Shown here: positions 17,084-25,819 of the stretch, piece after piece
Numbering within the stretch: the stretch's first letter is position 1
Layout of the letters: every line of letters starts with the position of its first letter
Origin: JANNBN01 sp031430595
GTDB lineage: Bacteria > Actinomycetota > Acidimicrobiia > Acidimicrobiales > JANYDT01
Reading direction: 5' to 3'
DNA length: 64,000 nt
Assembly (NCBI GenBank): GCA_031430595.1
Contig: JANPBU010000013.1
Coordinates: forward strand, 1 to 64,000
Translations under genes and position numbers: made by a program
The notes under the pieces: model-generated
Told to the model about the DNA's origin: nothing
Databases searched by the model: none
What the model saw: the letters and a program-made list of their open reading frames with translations, nothing else

Positions 17084-17821
17084 GTTTGGTTCTCCGTTTG
17101 TTGAGCTGAGGTTGGTTGAGCTGATGCGTTGTCTGGATAAAGAAAGCCGATGATGCCGAATGCAAGAAACGCGCCGAGTACCTGCATCACGATGAACATC
17201 GGGGCCGAAGAGGGCTTGATCCCTGCAAACGTGTCGGACAGGGTGCGCGCAATTGTAACTGCAGGGTTAGCGAAACTCGTCGATGAGGTAAACCAATGGG
17301 CCCCAGTAATCCAGGCCCCTACGGCGAACGGCACCGCCGTTGATCGGCCGCTTCGCACGCAGCCGTGGATAACGAGCAGCAGACCAACGGTGGCAACAAG
17401 TTCTGAGAGCCACAGTGCACCGGAAGATCGGGTGTGAGTCGAAAACCGAACAACTGGAAGTTCGAACATGGTGTTGGCGATCATCGCACCAACGCAACCA
17501 CCAATCGTTTGCGCAATCGAATAGAGAACAAAGGTCTTTCGACGACAGGGTACCGAAAAGACGCTCTACCATCGTAACGATCGGATTGAAGTGGGCACCA
17601 GAGACAGCACCAAACATCAAGATCAAGCCGATTAAGGCCCCGCCTGTCGCCGCCGCATTCTCAAGCAACTGAAGGCCTACATCCGTTGGGGAAAGCCTGC
17701 TTGCCATAATGCCAGACCCGACCACTCCAACAATCAAAAAGCCCGTGCCGATGGCTTCGGCAATCAGGCGTCGACCGAGCTCGAGTAACGGTTCGGATTC
17801 GAAGGCGGTTTCAAAATACAT
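17080..17821 (-). pseudogene. Aquaglyceroporin (MIP family) with a frameshift
   Basis: The protein is split over two frames. The first part (from 17821) has AEAIGTGFLIV and the first half-helix GAHFNPIVTM, with NPI in place of the usual NPA. The second part continues in another frame as RKTFVLYSIAQTIGGCVGAMIANTMF and on to the second motif FANPAVTIARTL, ending at 17080. The shift falls near 17546-17550, where removing one base of the CCC in GGTACCCTG (minus strand) would restore one protein of about 246 residues. It overlaps arsC, so the intact protein was probably an arsenite channel. It could be a recent mutation or a sequence error. Confidence 0.8.
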
Positions 17822-17851
17822 CTTTCATCGGCAGCTTTGATAGCCATCACT

Positions 17852-18568
17852 TTACGATGCAGTTCGAACCCGTTCCTCGTATCGGTAACCGACCCCGCGA
17901 ACGGTCGAGATACAGGTGGGGCACGCCGGGTCAGGCTCAATGCGAGACCGCAACCGCTTGATATGAACGTCGAGGGTTTTCGTATCACCCACATATTCGA
18001 GACCCCACACAGCGTCGATCAGGTGGTCACGGGTAAGAACTCGTCCTGCCCGTGTCATCAGGGTTTCGAGGAGCTCAAATTCCTTCAGTGGGATGGCGAC
18101 CTCCCTTCCGTCAACCTTAAGTTCATGACGCTCGAGGTCAAGGCGAACCCTTCCGATCGACAGGACATCTGTCGGTACGTGGATGGTCGACGGCACAGGC
18201 CCACGGCGCATAACACAACGCATACGTGCCACCAATTCGCGCATGCGATATGGCTTTGTTACATAATCGTCAGCACCCAGCTCTAGCCCAAGAACGACGT
18301 CGATTTCGCTTGTTCGTGCGGTGACCATGAGGATCGCTACAGAGGCCGATCGAGCACGAAGAATTCGACAGACGTCGATGCCCGACAAACCAGGAATCAT
18401 GACGTCGAGTAGCACGGCATCAGGCGAAATTTGATCAAAAAGCGCGATTGCCTCGAGCCCGTCAGTTGCAACGAACACCTCAAAGCCTTCTCGATCAAGA
18501 CCAATTTTTAGTGCCTCGACGTAACTTGGTTCATCTTCAACTATCAGTACCTTCTCAAGAACTGCCAT
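17852..18568 (-). CDS. Second OmpR-family response regulator (RegX3-like), orphan
   Basis: 238 residues. The receiver domain carries Asp55 (LLDVMIPG) and VTKPYRM, and the winged-helix domain ends VRGVGYRYEE. It is very similar to the regulator at 10147, including the segment LGLELGADDYV, and so probably reads the same class of DNA repeats. No histidine kinase is encoded beside it. It lies 113 bases downstream of phoU2 and 30 bases upstream of the aquaporin gene on one strand. It may be driven by the kinase at 10902 or by one outside the window. Confidence 0.9.
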   Translation of the reverse strand: MAVLEKVLIVEDEPSYVEALKIGLDREGFEVFVATDGLEAIALFDQISPDAVLLDVMIPGLSGIDVCRILRARSASVAILMVTARTSEIDVVLGLELGADDYVTKPYRMRELVARMRCVMRRGPVPSTIHVPTDVLSIGRVRLDLERHELKVDGREVAIPLKEFELLETLMTRAGRVLTRDHLIDAVWGLEYVGDTKTLDVHIKRLRSRIEPDPACPTCISTVRGVGYRYEERVRTAS

Positions 18569-18681
18569 ACCAACTTTCTACGAAAGCAAATTCACATACT
18601 GATGACTACGACCTAAACGAGTGATGACATTCTCAATAACCCCATCTCGCCGTGGCTTCTTCAAGCCGCTTCGCCACGCCG

Positions 18682-19335
18682 CTACCTTCCCGGATACTCG
18701 CGAACTCCCACACCGAGGCTTACGTAGCGAATGCGGTTGGCCACGTTCACAGCGTGGTCACCAATTCGTTCGTAAAACCGAGCAAGAAACGCAACCTCAA
18801 TCGAGATCGGAATGCTGAGGTCTGCGTCAACGAGCTCGGCCAACAGCAACGAATGAAGGTCGTCAAGCTGGGTGTCTCGGTTTCGGAGTCGATCAGCCAT
18901 AAACGGGTCTCGTCGCCGGTATGCCTCTTCCGCACCAGCCCACAAGGCGGCCGACACGCTTCCCATATCGGCGAAAAGACTACGAAGCGAAGGCGTCATT
19001 GCTGACCCCAACCGCCGACTCGCACGTGTCGCGACGTGGCTCACTAGATCACCGGTTCGTTCCAATTCTGGAACCACTCGAAGCATCGACAACAAGTATC
19101 GCATCTCGGTACCTAGCGGGGTTTGCAGGGCAAAACAGGTCTGAATCTGATCTTCTATTCGCGCATACAGTAAATCGACTTCATCGTCCGAATCGACAAC
19201 TCGACGGGCCATCTCTACATCATCGGTGAGCAGTGATTCCGTTGCGCTCGTGATTCCCAATCTCACCAGCGTGAACATTTCCAAAACGGAATCGCTGATG
19301 ACTGCCAGCTCGCGGTCGAAGTTTGCGTTGCCCAT
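18682..19335 (-). CDS. phoU2: Second PhoU-family protein
   Basis: 217 residues with two PhoU repeats. ELERTGDLVSHVATR and YERIGDHAVNVANRIRYV are visible. It is a diverged paralogue of the protein at 16012. The ATG at 19335 has TAGCCT at -12 to -7, so it is likely leaderless. It is divergent from pstC2, with which it probably works, and heads a minus-strand group with the second response regulator, the aquaporin and arsC. Confidence 0.92.
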   Translation of the reverse strand: MGNANFDRELAVISDSVLEMFTLVRLGITSATESLLTDDVEMARRVVDSDDEVDLLYARIEDQIQTCFALQTPLGTEMRYLLSMLRVVPELERTGDLVSHVATRASRRLGSAMTPSLRSLFADMGSVSAALWAGAEEAYRRRDPFMADRLRNRDTQLDDLHSLLLAELVDADLSIPISIEVAFLARFYERIGDHAVNVANRIRYVSLGVGVREYPGR

Positions 19336-19395
19336 ATGGCAAGGCTACGAACTATCGAGAGTACACAACAGCACCGAGCACAAGATTGGGCCGGA

Positions 19396-19417
19396 GTTCA
19401 TCTTTTGTTCACCTAAA
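19396..19417 (+). promoter_or_regulatory. Candidate PHO box upstream of pstC2
   Basis: Two 11-base units, GTTCATCTTTT and GTTCACCTAAA, sit in tandem. The GTTCACC core is that of Streptomyces/mycobacterial PHO boxes. A possible -10 (TATGAG) follows about 10 bases later, the spacing expected when a PhoB-type activator replaces the -35 element. The pstC2 ATG is 40 bases downstream. Confidence 0.6.
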
Positions 19418-19456
19418 CGACCAGACTATGAGAGGTGCGCGTCGCAAGATTCGTTA

Positions 19457-20431
19457 ATGTCGATTGCGACCTCGTCCGACCTGTTCGATCACAGAAGCCT
19501 GGCAGAAGCGCCAAGAGAATTACACCAGCCCGTCACTCGTGCTGACCGAATCTACCGGGCCGTGACTACCGGTGCGGCTTTCACGTCACTTATCGTCATG
19601 GGTCTCATAGCCCTGTTCCTCATCATCCAAGCTATTCCGGCATTCCGGGTGGCCGGTTGGAAGTTCTTCACCGAATTCGAATGGCGCCCAGATGACGTCC
19701 CGGTCAAATTCGGTATCGGATCCATGCTGTACGGAACCGTGGTGATCTCATTCATTGGCCTCATCATCGCCGTGCCAATTTCGATAGGCACTGCGTTGTT
19801 TGTAAACGAGTACGCACCTCGCCGATTGCAACGAGGTCTCATCACATTGATAGACCTGCTGGCCGCCGTACCGAGTCTGATCTTTGGTTTGTGGGGCCTC
19901 TATTACTTGCAGCCCCGAATGGTCGGGGTTGCTGAATTTCTCTCAAACAACTTTGGGTTCATTCCAATCTTTAAGACAAACGAGATCTACTCATCATCGC
20001 TCTTCATCGCCGGCGTTGTCGTGGCGTTAATGATCATCCCGATCATTGCTTCGATAAGCCGAGCCGTACTCTCTGAAGTACCCCGGTCGTATTGCGAAGC
20101 CGCTCTGGCGCTTGGGGGCACACGATCGGGGGTTGTCAGTACGGTGCTGTTGCCACACAGCAAAAGTGGTCTCGTTGGGGCCTCGATGCTTGGGCTCGGT
20201 CGGGCTCTCGGAGAGACCATCGCAATTGCACTCATCCTTAGCTTTGATTACACCGTGTCGCCTCGTATCCTTCAACCGGGAGGGGCAAACATTGCAGGAA
20301 CCATTGCGCTTCGGTTCGGCGAAGCCCTCGAAACCGGAAAAAGTGCCCTCGCAGCAGCAGGCCTGACCCTTTTTGCGCTAACGCTTTTGGTCAACCTCTT
20401 CGCTCGAACCATTGTGAATCGATCAAAGTGA
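19457..20431 (+). CDS. pstC2: Phosphate ABC transporter permease PstC (second copy)
   Basis: 324 residues with six hydrophobic segments. The EAA-like loop CEAALALGGTRSGVVSTVLLP and the LLAAVPSLIFGLWGLYYL segment identify PstC. The frame is open back to 19226, but that extension crosses the PHO box and the phoU2 start, so I use ATG 19457. Its stop overlaps the pstA2 GTG by four bases. No pstS precedes it; the matching binding protein is probably the one at 24518. Confidence 0.92.
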   Translation: MSIATSSDLFDHRSLAEAPRELHQPVTRADRIYRAVTTGAAFTSLIVMGLIALFLIIQAIPAFRVAGWKFFTEFEWRPDDVPVKFGIGSMLYGTVVISFIGLIIAVPISIGTALFVNEYAPRRLQRGLITLIDLLAAVPSLIFGLWGLYYLQPRMVGVAEFLSNNFGFIPIFKTNEIYSSSLFIAGVVVALMIIPIIASISRAVLSEVPRSYCEAALALGGTRSGVVSTVLLPHSKSGLVGASMLGLGRALGETIAIALILSFDYTVSPRILQPGGANIAGTIALRFGEALETGKSALAAAGLTLFALTLLVNLFARTIVNRSK

Positions 20432-21285
20432 GTAACCGAAAACTCGTCATCGATCGTCTGACGACTCTCATCATTGGTCTGTGTGCTTGCGTTGTCGTCG
20501 CACCGCTAATTCTCATCGTTGGATACGTTGCGATGAAAGGTCTTCCGAACCTCACGCTGACATTCTTCACCAAGACACTTGAAGGAATCGATCCGACTGC
20601 CCCCGCTTCCGATGGTGGAGCGGCACATGCAATCGTCGGAACGTTGATTCAGGTGACTCTCGCTGCGCTCATCTCGCTACCCTTCGGTGTTCTCACTGCT
20701 GTCTATCTCAACGAGATCGGAGGGCGAATGTCGGGAGTGATTCGGCTGTTCGTAGACGCAATGAGTGGGATACCAAGCGTCGTGGCTGGGCTGTTCATCT
20801 ACGCAGTCTGGGTGGTAAAAGCTGGGCAGGGATACAGCGGATTCGCAGCCTCGCTTGCGCTCTCGGTCCTGATGCTTCCAACCATCGCCCGTACGACTGA
20901 AGAAATGTTAAAACTCGTTCCGGATGGACTTCGTGAATCAGCGCTAGCCCTTGGCGCACCTCAATGGCGAACTTCGTTACAGATTGTGGTGCCAACGGCT
21001 CGGGTGGGAATCGTTACGGCGGTCATTCTCGGAATCGCCCGTGTTGCTGGTGAAACGGCACCTCTATTGATGACTGGTTTTGGAGCTGACCAAGTGAACA
21101 GCGCCCAGACGTTTTCCGAACCTCAATCTGCACTTCCGCTCTTCGTCTTTCAGCAAGTTACAAATTCCCAAGGCGCTGCAGTTGAACGGGCCTGGACCGG
21201 CGCGTTTGTCCTCATAGCCTTAGTACTTGTGTTGTTCACCCTTGCCCGGTTTATCGGGCGACCCGCCTCCCAAAGGAACCGATGA
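20428..21285 (+). CDS. pstA2: Phosphate ABC transporter permease PstA (second copy)
   Basis: 285 residues starting from a GTG that overlaps the pstC2 stop. Six transmembrane segments, GIPSVVAGLFIYAVWV and the coupling loop ESALALGAPQWRTSLQIVVP are visible. The stop overlaps the pstB2 ATG by four bases. Confidence 0.92.
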   Translation: MSNRKLVIDRLTTLIIGLCACVVVAPLILIVGYVAMKGLPNLTLTFFTKTLEGIDPTAPASDGGAAHAIVGTLIQVTLAALISLPFGVLTAVYLNEIGGRMSGVIRLFVDAMSGIPSVVAGLFIYAVWVVKAGQGYSGFAASLALSVLMLPTIARTTEEMLKLVPDGLRESALALGAPQWRTSLQIVVPTARVGIVTAVILGIARVAGETAPLLMTGFGADQVNSAQTFSEPQSALPLFVFQQVTNSQGAAVERAWTGAFVLIALVLVLFTLARFIGRPASQRNR

Positions 21286-22148
21286 TGCAACTACGACCAC
21301 CCCTACCCGCAACGTTCGAATCAGATGCTCACATAGCATCGAAAGTTCAGTCCACCCACGAGTTGGGCACCAAAGATGTGCCGCCGACGCTCGTTGCAGA
21401 AGGCGTATCGGCATGGTTCGGCAAACGAAAGGTACTCGACTCGGTTTCGCTTGCGGTTCCTGCGAATGCAGTCACTGCACTGATCGGCCCCTCCGGGTGC
21501 GGTAAGTCGACCTTCCTACGCATCCTGAATCGTATGCACGAGTTGGTTCCCGGCGCGTCGCTGAGCGGACGCGTTACCCTCGACAGCGTCGACATTTACG
21601 GTAGCGAACTTCGCCCAACGCAAACCCGTCAACGAGTTGGCATGGTGTTTCAAAAACCGAATCCGTTTCCTTCGATGTCGATTTATGACAATGTGCTTTC
21701 AGGCCTGAAACTCACCGGAACAAAGACAGATGACAAAGATGGGTTGGTTGAATGGGCGCTACGACGTTCGAGCCTTTGGAACGAGGTCAAAGACCGACTT
21801 CGTACACCGGGTGGGTCGCTTTCGGGCGGTCAACAACAACGCCTTTGTATTGCGCGATCCTTGGCCGTTAAGCCGCAGGTGCTGCTCATGGATGAACCAT
21901 GTTCTGCCCTTGACCCCACATCGACACGCCGAGTCGAAGATACGATTCGCGAAATTCTCGACGAGGTTACCGTGGTGATTGTCACCCACAACATGCAACA
22001 GGCTCAACGTTGCTCTGACCAGACGGCGTTCTTTCTCGTCGACGAGAACCGCCCGGGCCATATTGTTGAGGCTGGACGTACTGAGCAGGTCTTTTCTAAC
22101 CCGATCGACTCCCGAACCAACGACTACGTGAACGGCCGCTTCGGCTGA
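21282..22148 (+). CDS. pstB2: Phosphate ABC transporter ATP-binding protein (second copy)
   Basis: 288 residues. Walker A (GPSGCGKST), VFQKPNPFPSMSIYDNV, the signature LSGGQQQRLCIARSL, Walker B (VLLMDEPCSALDP) and VTHNMQQAQR are all present. The first 35 residues are a polar extension not seen in the first PstB. It is the last gene of the pstC2A2B2 operon and is followed by a strong hairpin at 22183-22213. Confidence 0.94.
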   Translation: MMQLRPPLPATFESDAHIASKVQSTHELGTKDVPPTLVAEGVSAWFGKRKVLDSVSLAVPANAVTALIGPSGCGKSTFLRILNRMHELVPGASLSGRVTLDSVDIYGSELRPTQTRQRVGMVFQKPNPFPSMSIYDNVLSGLKLTGTKTDDKDGLVEWALRRSSLWNEVKDRLRTPGGSLSGGQQQRLCIARSLAVKPQVLLMDEPCSALDPTSTRRVEDTIREILDEVTVVIVTHNMQQAQRCSDQTAFFLVDENRPGHIVEAGRTEQVFSNPIDSRTNDYVNGRFG

Positions 22149-22182
22149 TCGAGATACCTAGTTGGAAAAAGTGTCTGAATGT

Positions 22183-22213
22183 CAATAGGCCCACCGTCAA
22201 GGTGGGCCTATTG
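22183..22213. terminator. Terminator between pstB2 and phoX
   Basis: A 13-bp perfect stem (CAATAGGCCCACC paired with GGTGGGCCTATTG) closes a 5-base loop. It lies between two convergent genes and could end transcription from both sides. There is no strong T-run. Confidence 0.8.
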
Positions 22214-22236
22214 CTACGTGCACTTTCAAGTTGTTG

Positions 22237-24309
22237 CTATTGGCCGATGATTCCGCCGTCAATCTTTCGGATCGCAATACTGGCGGGCCGAGGTTGGGTT
22301 CCGGGCCCATCGGGCCAGCTGCTCTGACTATTTACTCGGGGATTACGGCCTGTCACGCTGCCGTCTTCGCCCGGATGTTGAACCGCAATGAACAACGTCT
22401 TTTGGTCGTCAGTGAACTCAGGGCCGCAAGTTTCTGCGCCAGCCGGAACACTTAGAAACTGAAGCACCTGACCACGTTTTGGTCCGGTGGTAGGCACTGC
22501 GTGAAGGGCATCGTTGTATCCAATCACGTTGGGCGCTCCGTCGGTCGCTACCCACAGCATCCCATCAGGGCTGAAGGCCACATTGTCGGGTGCCCCGATT
22601 GGACTGACTGCACCTGTATAGCCACCAAAGTAAAGATCTTTCGGACTCGAAGCTTTTGATGGTGCCGAGACGCGACTCGTCCCTACTGCGGTGGGATCAC
22701 CTGCAAGCACGAAAATTTCCCACGAAAACGACTTTCCGGCATGACCCATCTTTCCAGTTTCGCTAAGTTCGAGCAGGTGGCCAGTGCGATTTCCGTCCGA
22801 ACTCGAAAATCTCGGATTTACAGCACGTTCAGCATCGTCGATCGCGGGTGTTCTACGGTTTGAATTGTTGGTCAAAGCCACGTATACCTTGCCCGTTCTG
22901 GGGTTAGTTTCGACGTCTTCTGGCCGGTCCATTTTGGTTGCCCCCACTGCGGTCCCAGCCTCACGGGTCCGCATCAAGATGTCACTTTGCGAAGTAAACA
23001 TCGGTGCACTGAGTTCAGGGCGACTTCCATAAACCAATGGAATCCAATCGGCGGTTCGGTCGCTGTTAAGTTTCGCTACATGCAAGGTGCCAGTCTTAAG
23101 TAGTGCAGAGTTCTTCTTGCCGATCGTTGGGTCGTAGGTTCCATATGACACGTATTTGTAGAAGAACTCGAACCGTTCATCGTCGCCGGTGTACACGACA
23201 ACCTGACCGGTGCTTGCGATAACGACAGTCGCTGCCTCATGCTTGAAGCGTCCCATGGCGGTATGTTTTACCGGCACTGAAGTTGGGTCGTCGGGGTCGA
23301 TTTCAACAACCCAACCATGCTTCATTGCTTCGTCCTGATTGATCGATACATCAAAACGGTCTGGGTACGCCTTTTCCCAAAGCCGCTCAGAAGCCAAGGC
23401 AGGAAGCCCCATTCGCCGATAGTTGTCACGCAGTTGGCCAGCGGGCATCTTGTCAACGTTTGCGAAGTACTGGTTGAAATTTTCTTCAGCGCTTAAGACG
23501 GTTCCCCAAGGGGTTTTGCCACCGCCGCAGTTGTTCAACATACCGGTTGCACCACCGATGAGCCGCGCATCCCGTGCAGCAGGTCCAGAGAAAACCATAG
23601 GTGTCATCGCTGTTATGCGACGGTTTCGTTTACCGCTGCGATTCAGCTTCCAAGCACTCGTTGCGTCAGGTCGGCTTAATTCGACGATCGTTCCTCCGTG
23701 TGCAGCCAGTTCAACATCGACCCAGCCTCGAAGTTTCGACGCATCGTTCGTTGACTTGTCATAGCCAGGAATCATTCTCGTGGCATCGGTGTACTCGTGA
23801 TTAATCCAAAGGGTACCGGCCGTCATTTCGATGTTGTTTGAGAAGAACGCTTGGAAGTCGTGGTTATAACCAACCTGCTGGGATTGGCTGCTTCCTGACT
23901 GTTGATCCGGGTTGAATTCGGGAGCATCCGGAAAGATCGGGTCACCCCATTTTGCAATCACATCGACGACGTAACCAGCCGGCACACGTACTGCATCGTC
24001 GGTAACCGGTGCAGCCGCAATAGGCGCGAAGAGCAAACTCTCAGCGATCGGAAGCGAGGAAAGAGAAACCAACGTCTGCGGTGCCGGAATCGATTCGACC
24101 AGCACATTCGCAACTTCCTTTGGAACTGCAGAAGCTGGTGTCTTCGTAAAGATTGTTGGCAGGGCTACGGCAGCACCAAGTAGTGCTCCTGCCTGGAGAG
24201 CCGATCGACGACTGAAACGTTGTTCAACAAGGTCTTCGTAGTCGTTTGAGTCGAGCGGGAAGGGTTGTGTGTCGGTGACTAGATGGGATTGGGAACTATG
24301 AAGGTTCAT
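22237..24309 (-). CDS. phoX: PhoX-family alkaline phosphatase (Tat-exported)
   Basis: About 690 residues. PhoX enzymes are calcium- and iron-dependent phosphatases that release phosphate from organic esters outside the cell. The N-terminus has a twin-arginine signal (RRSALQAGALLGAAVALP). The beta-propeller body (DUF839) contains WINHEYTDATR, NNCGGGKTPWGTVLSAEENFN, and DRPEDVETNPRTGKVYVALTNN, all typical of PhoX. I choose the ATG at 24309; the frame extends to a TTG at 24354. It shares a 208-base intergenic region with pstS2, where a PHO box is found, so both are probably phosphate-starvation genes. Confidence 0.93.
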   Translation of the reverse strand: MNLHSSQSHLVTDTQPFPLDSNDYEDLVEQRFSRRSALQAGALLGAAVALPTIFTKTPASAVPKEVANVLVESIPAPQTLVSLSSLPIAESLLFAPIAAAPVTDDAVRVPAGYVVDVIAKWGDPIFPDAPEFNPDQQSGSSQSQQVGYNHDFQAFFSNNIEMTAGTLWINHEYTDATRMIPGYDKSTNDASKLRGWVDVELAAHGGTIVELSRPDATSAWKLNRSGKRNRRITAMTPMVFSGPAARDARLIGGATGMLNNCGGGKTPWGTVLSAEENFNQYFANVDKMPAGQLRDNYRRMGLPALASERLWEKAYPDRFDVSINQDEAMKHGWVVEIDPDDPTSVPVKHTAMGRFKHEAATVVIASTGQVVVYTGDDERFEFFYKYVSYGTYDPTIGKKNSALLKTGTLHVAKLNSDRTADWIPLVYGSRPELSAPMFTSQSDILMRTREAGTAVGATKMDRPEDVETNPRTGKVYVALTNNSNRRTPAIDDAERAVNPRFSSSDGNRTGHLLELSETGKMGHAGKSFSWEIFVLAGDPTAVGTSRVSAPSKASSPKDLYFGGYTGAVSPIGAPDNVAFSPDGMLWVATDGAPNVIGYNDALHAVPTTGPKRGQVLQFLSVPAGAETCGPEFTDDQKTLFIAVQHPGEDGSVTGRNPRVNSQSSWPDGPGTQPRPASIAIRKIDGGIIGQ

Positions 24310-24412
24310 CGTTTGAGACGGTACTGAGATGAGGTTATTCGCGGGCAACAGCAAGATGACTTTTCAACCACAGCTCGGTGAATGATCAGCGTCAATACCA
24401 ATTGGCCCCGAA

Positions 24413-24445
24413 TGTGACCTGGTGTTCACCATTCGTTTCCCTGGT
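24413..24445 (+). promoter_or_regulatory. Candidate PHO box upstream of pstS2 (three units)
   Basis: Three successive 11-base units, TGTGACCTGGT, GTTCACCATTC and GTTTCCCTGGT, end 72 bases before the pstS2 ATG. The middle unit matches the GTTCACC core exactly. The region also precedes phoX on the other strand, so one bound regulator could serve both genes. Confidence 0.5.
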
Positions 24446-24517
24446 AGCCGATTTCTGTTGTCATGTACTTCGTAGGTTCGGTTGTTGTAATCCCCCAAAC
24501 CCCTTCAGGAGTACCAC

Positions 24518-25738
24518 ATGTCACGCAAACGCCTCGCCACCCTCGGTCTGATGACCGCCGCGGCGCTCACCGTTTCAACCGTTGCCTCAGCACAAACCGC
24601 GACACTCGACACCTCGATCACCTTGAGCGGTGCCGGTTCGTCGTTTATGTCGAACTTCGTCGAACAATGCAAAGCCGACGTGAAGAAAGGTTTGAATATC
24701 AACATCACATATCAGCCCACTGGATCAGGTGCTGGTCGTACGGGGTTTATCAGCGGAACAACTGACTTCTCTGGGTCAGATGTTGCCTTCACTGCTGCTG
24801 AGCTCGCAACCCTCAAAGAAAAGTTTGTGTACATACCAATTACGATTGGCGGTATCGCGATTGTGTACAAGGTGCCTGGAGTGGCCGATCTCAGACTTTC
24901 CGCGCCGACCCTGGCCAAAATATTCTCGGGAACCATCGGCAAATGGGACGCTGAAGATATCGCTAAGGAAAACCCTGGGGTTTCACTTCCGTCTCAGACC
25001 ATCAGGGTTATTGTACGATCCGACTCGTCTGGAACGTCAACGGTATTCACCGACTACCTTGCCTCAGCCGGCAAGGGAGAATGGAAAAAGGGGATCACCG
25101 GTACGTTCCCAGTTCCGGCGGGTACCGGTATCGCTCAACGTGGATCAGATGGTGTAACGAACTATGTTGCCAGCGCTCAAGGCGACTTTTCAATAACGTA
25201 TGCCGAAGCCAGCTTTGCGACTGAACGGAAACTGGGAATTGCCAAGGTCATCAATACAGCCGGCCAGGCTGTCGCTCCAGATCCAGCCAACATCAGTGTT
25301 GCCATGGGTGAAGCGGCCGTAAACGACGACGGAACACTGCTGTTGAACTACAACACAACGAAGCCAACCGCATACCCCATCTCGACGACGGCCTACCTCA
25401 TCGCCCGGCAAACCATGGACCCTAAAAAAGGTGATGTTCTTCGTGCATTTCTTACGTATTCGCTTGGAGGCTGCCAAGAAAAAGCTGGAGCCATTGGATA
25501 CGCTCCATTGCCAAAAAACCTCGTCGCTCTTGGCGTAAAAAATTTGGCGTTGATTAACCCTGGTTCGGCGGCTTCACCCGTTCTAGGAGGGGCAGCTGTC
25601 GTCACACCAACGACACTGGCAACAACGGCAACGACGGTAGCTTCAACCACAACCGCCACCACGATTGCGAAACCAGCAACGACAGTAAAGAAGACAACCC
25701 TAACTAAAAAGAAGACCAAAACAACAAAGAAGAAGTAG
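24518..25738 (+). CDS. pstS2: Phosphate-binding protein PstS (second type)
   Basis: 406 residues. A signal peptide (about 1-26, TVASAQT) precedes a periplasmic-type binding fold with the phosphate motifs GAGSSFMSNFVEQC, GSGAGRTGFISGTTDFSGSD and RSDSSGTSTVF. These are the PstS subtype common in mycobacteria and cyanobacteria. The last 50 residues are Thr/Ala-rich and end in Lys/Thr repeats, perhaps a cell-wall-interacting tail. AGGAG lies 7 bases before the ATG. It follows a PHO box and is the likely binding protein for PstC2A2B2. Confidence 0.92.
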   Translation: MSRKRLATLGLMTAAALTVSTVASAQTATLDTSITLSGAGSSFMSNFVEQCKADVKKGLNINITYQPTGSGAGRTGFISGTTDFSGSDVAFTAAELATLKEKFVYIPITIGGIAIVYKVPGVADLRLSAPTLAKIFSGTIGKWDAEDIAKENPGVSLPSQTIRVIVRSDSSGTSTVFTDYLASAGKGEWKKGITGTFPVPAGTGIAQRGSDGVTNYVASAQGDFSITYAEASFATERKLGIAKVINTAGQAVAPDPANISVAMGEAAVNDDGTLLLNYNTTKPTAYPISTTAYLIARQTMDPKKGDVLRAFLTYSLGGCQEKAGAIGYAPLPKNLVALGVKNLALINPGSAASPVLGGAAVVTPTTLATTATTVASTTTATTIAKPATTVKKTTLTKKKTKTTKKK

Positions 25739-25762
25739 TCACCCTTCTCAATTCGCAGATCA

Positions 25763-25804
25763 GCGCGACATGGAACGTTCTTACAGCGACGTTCCATGTT
25801 GCGC
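25763..25804. terminator. Terminator between pstS2 and purU
   Basis: A 16-bp stem with one G-T pair (GCGCGACATGGAACGT with ACGTTCCATGTTGCGC) and a 10-base loop lies between two convergent gene ends. It can fold from either strand. There is no long T-run. Confidence 0.75.
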
Positions 25805-25819
25805 GTTCGGGCTTAACCT

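Noticed and set aside
19226..19456. Extended start of PstC2 at 19226
   Set aside because: It would cross the phoU2 start, the PHO box and the promoter, and the added residues are not typical of PstC.
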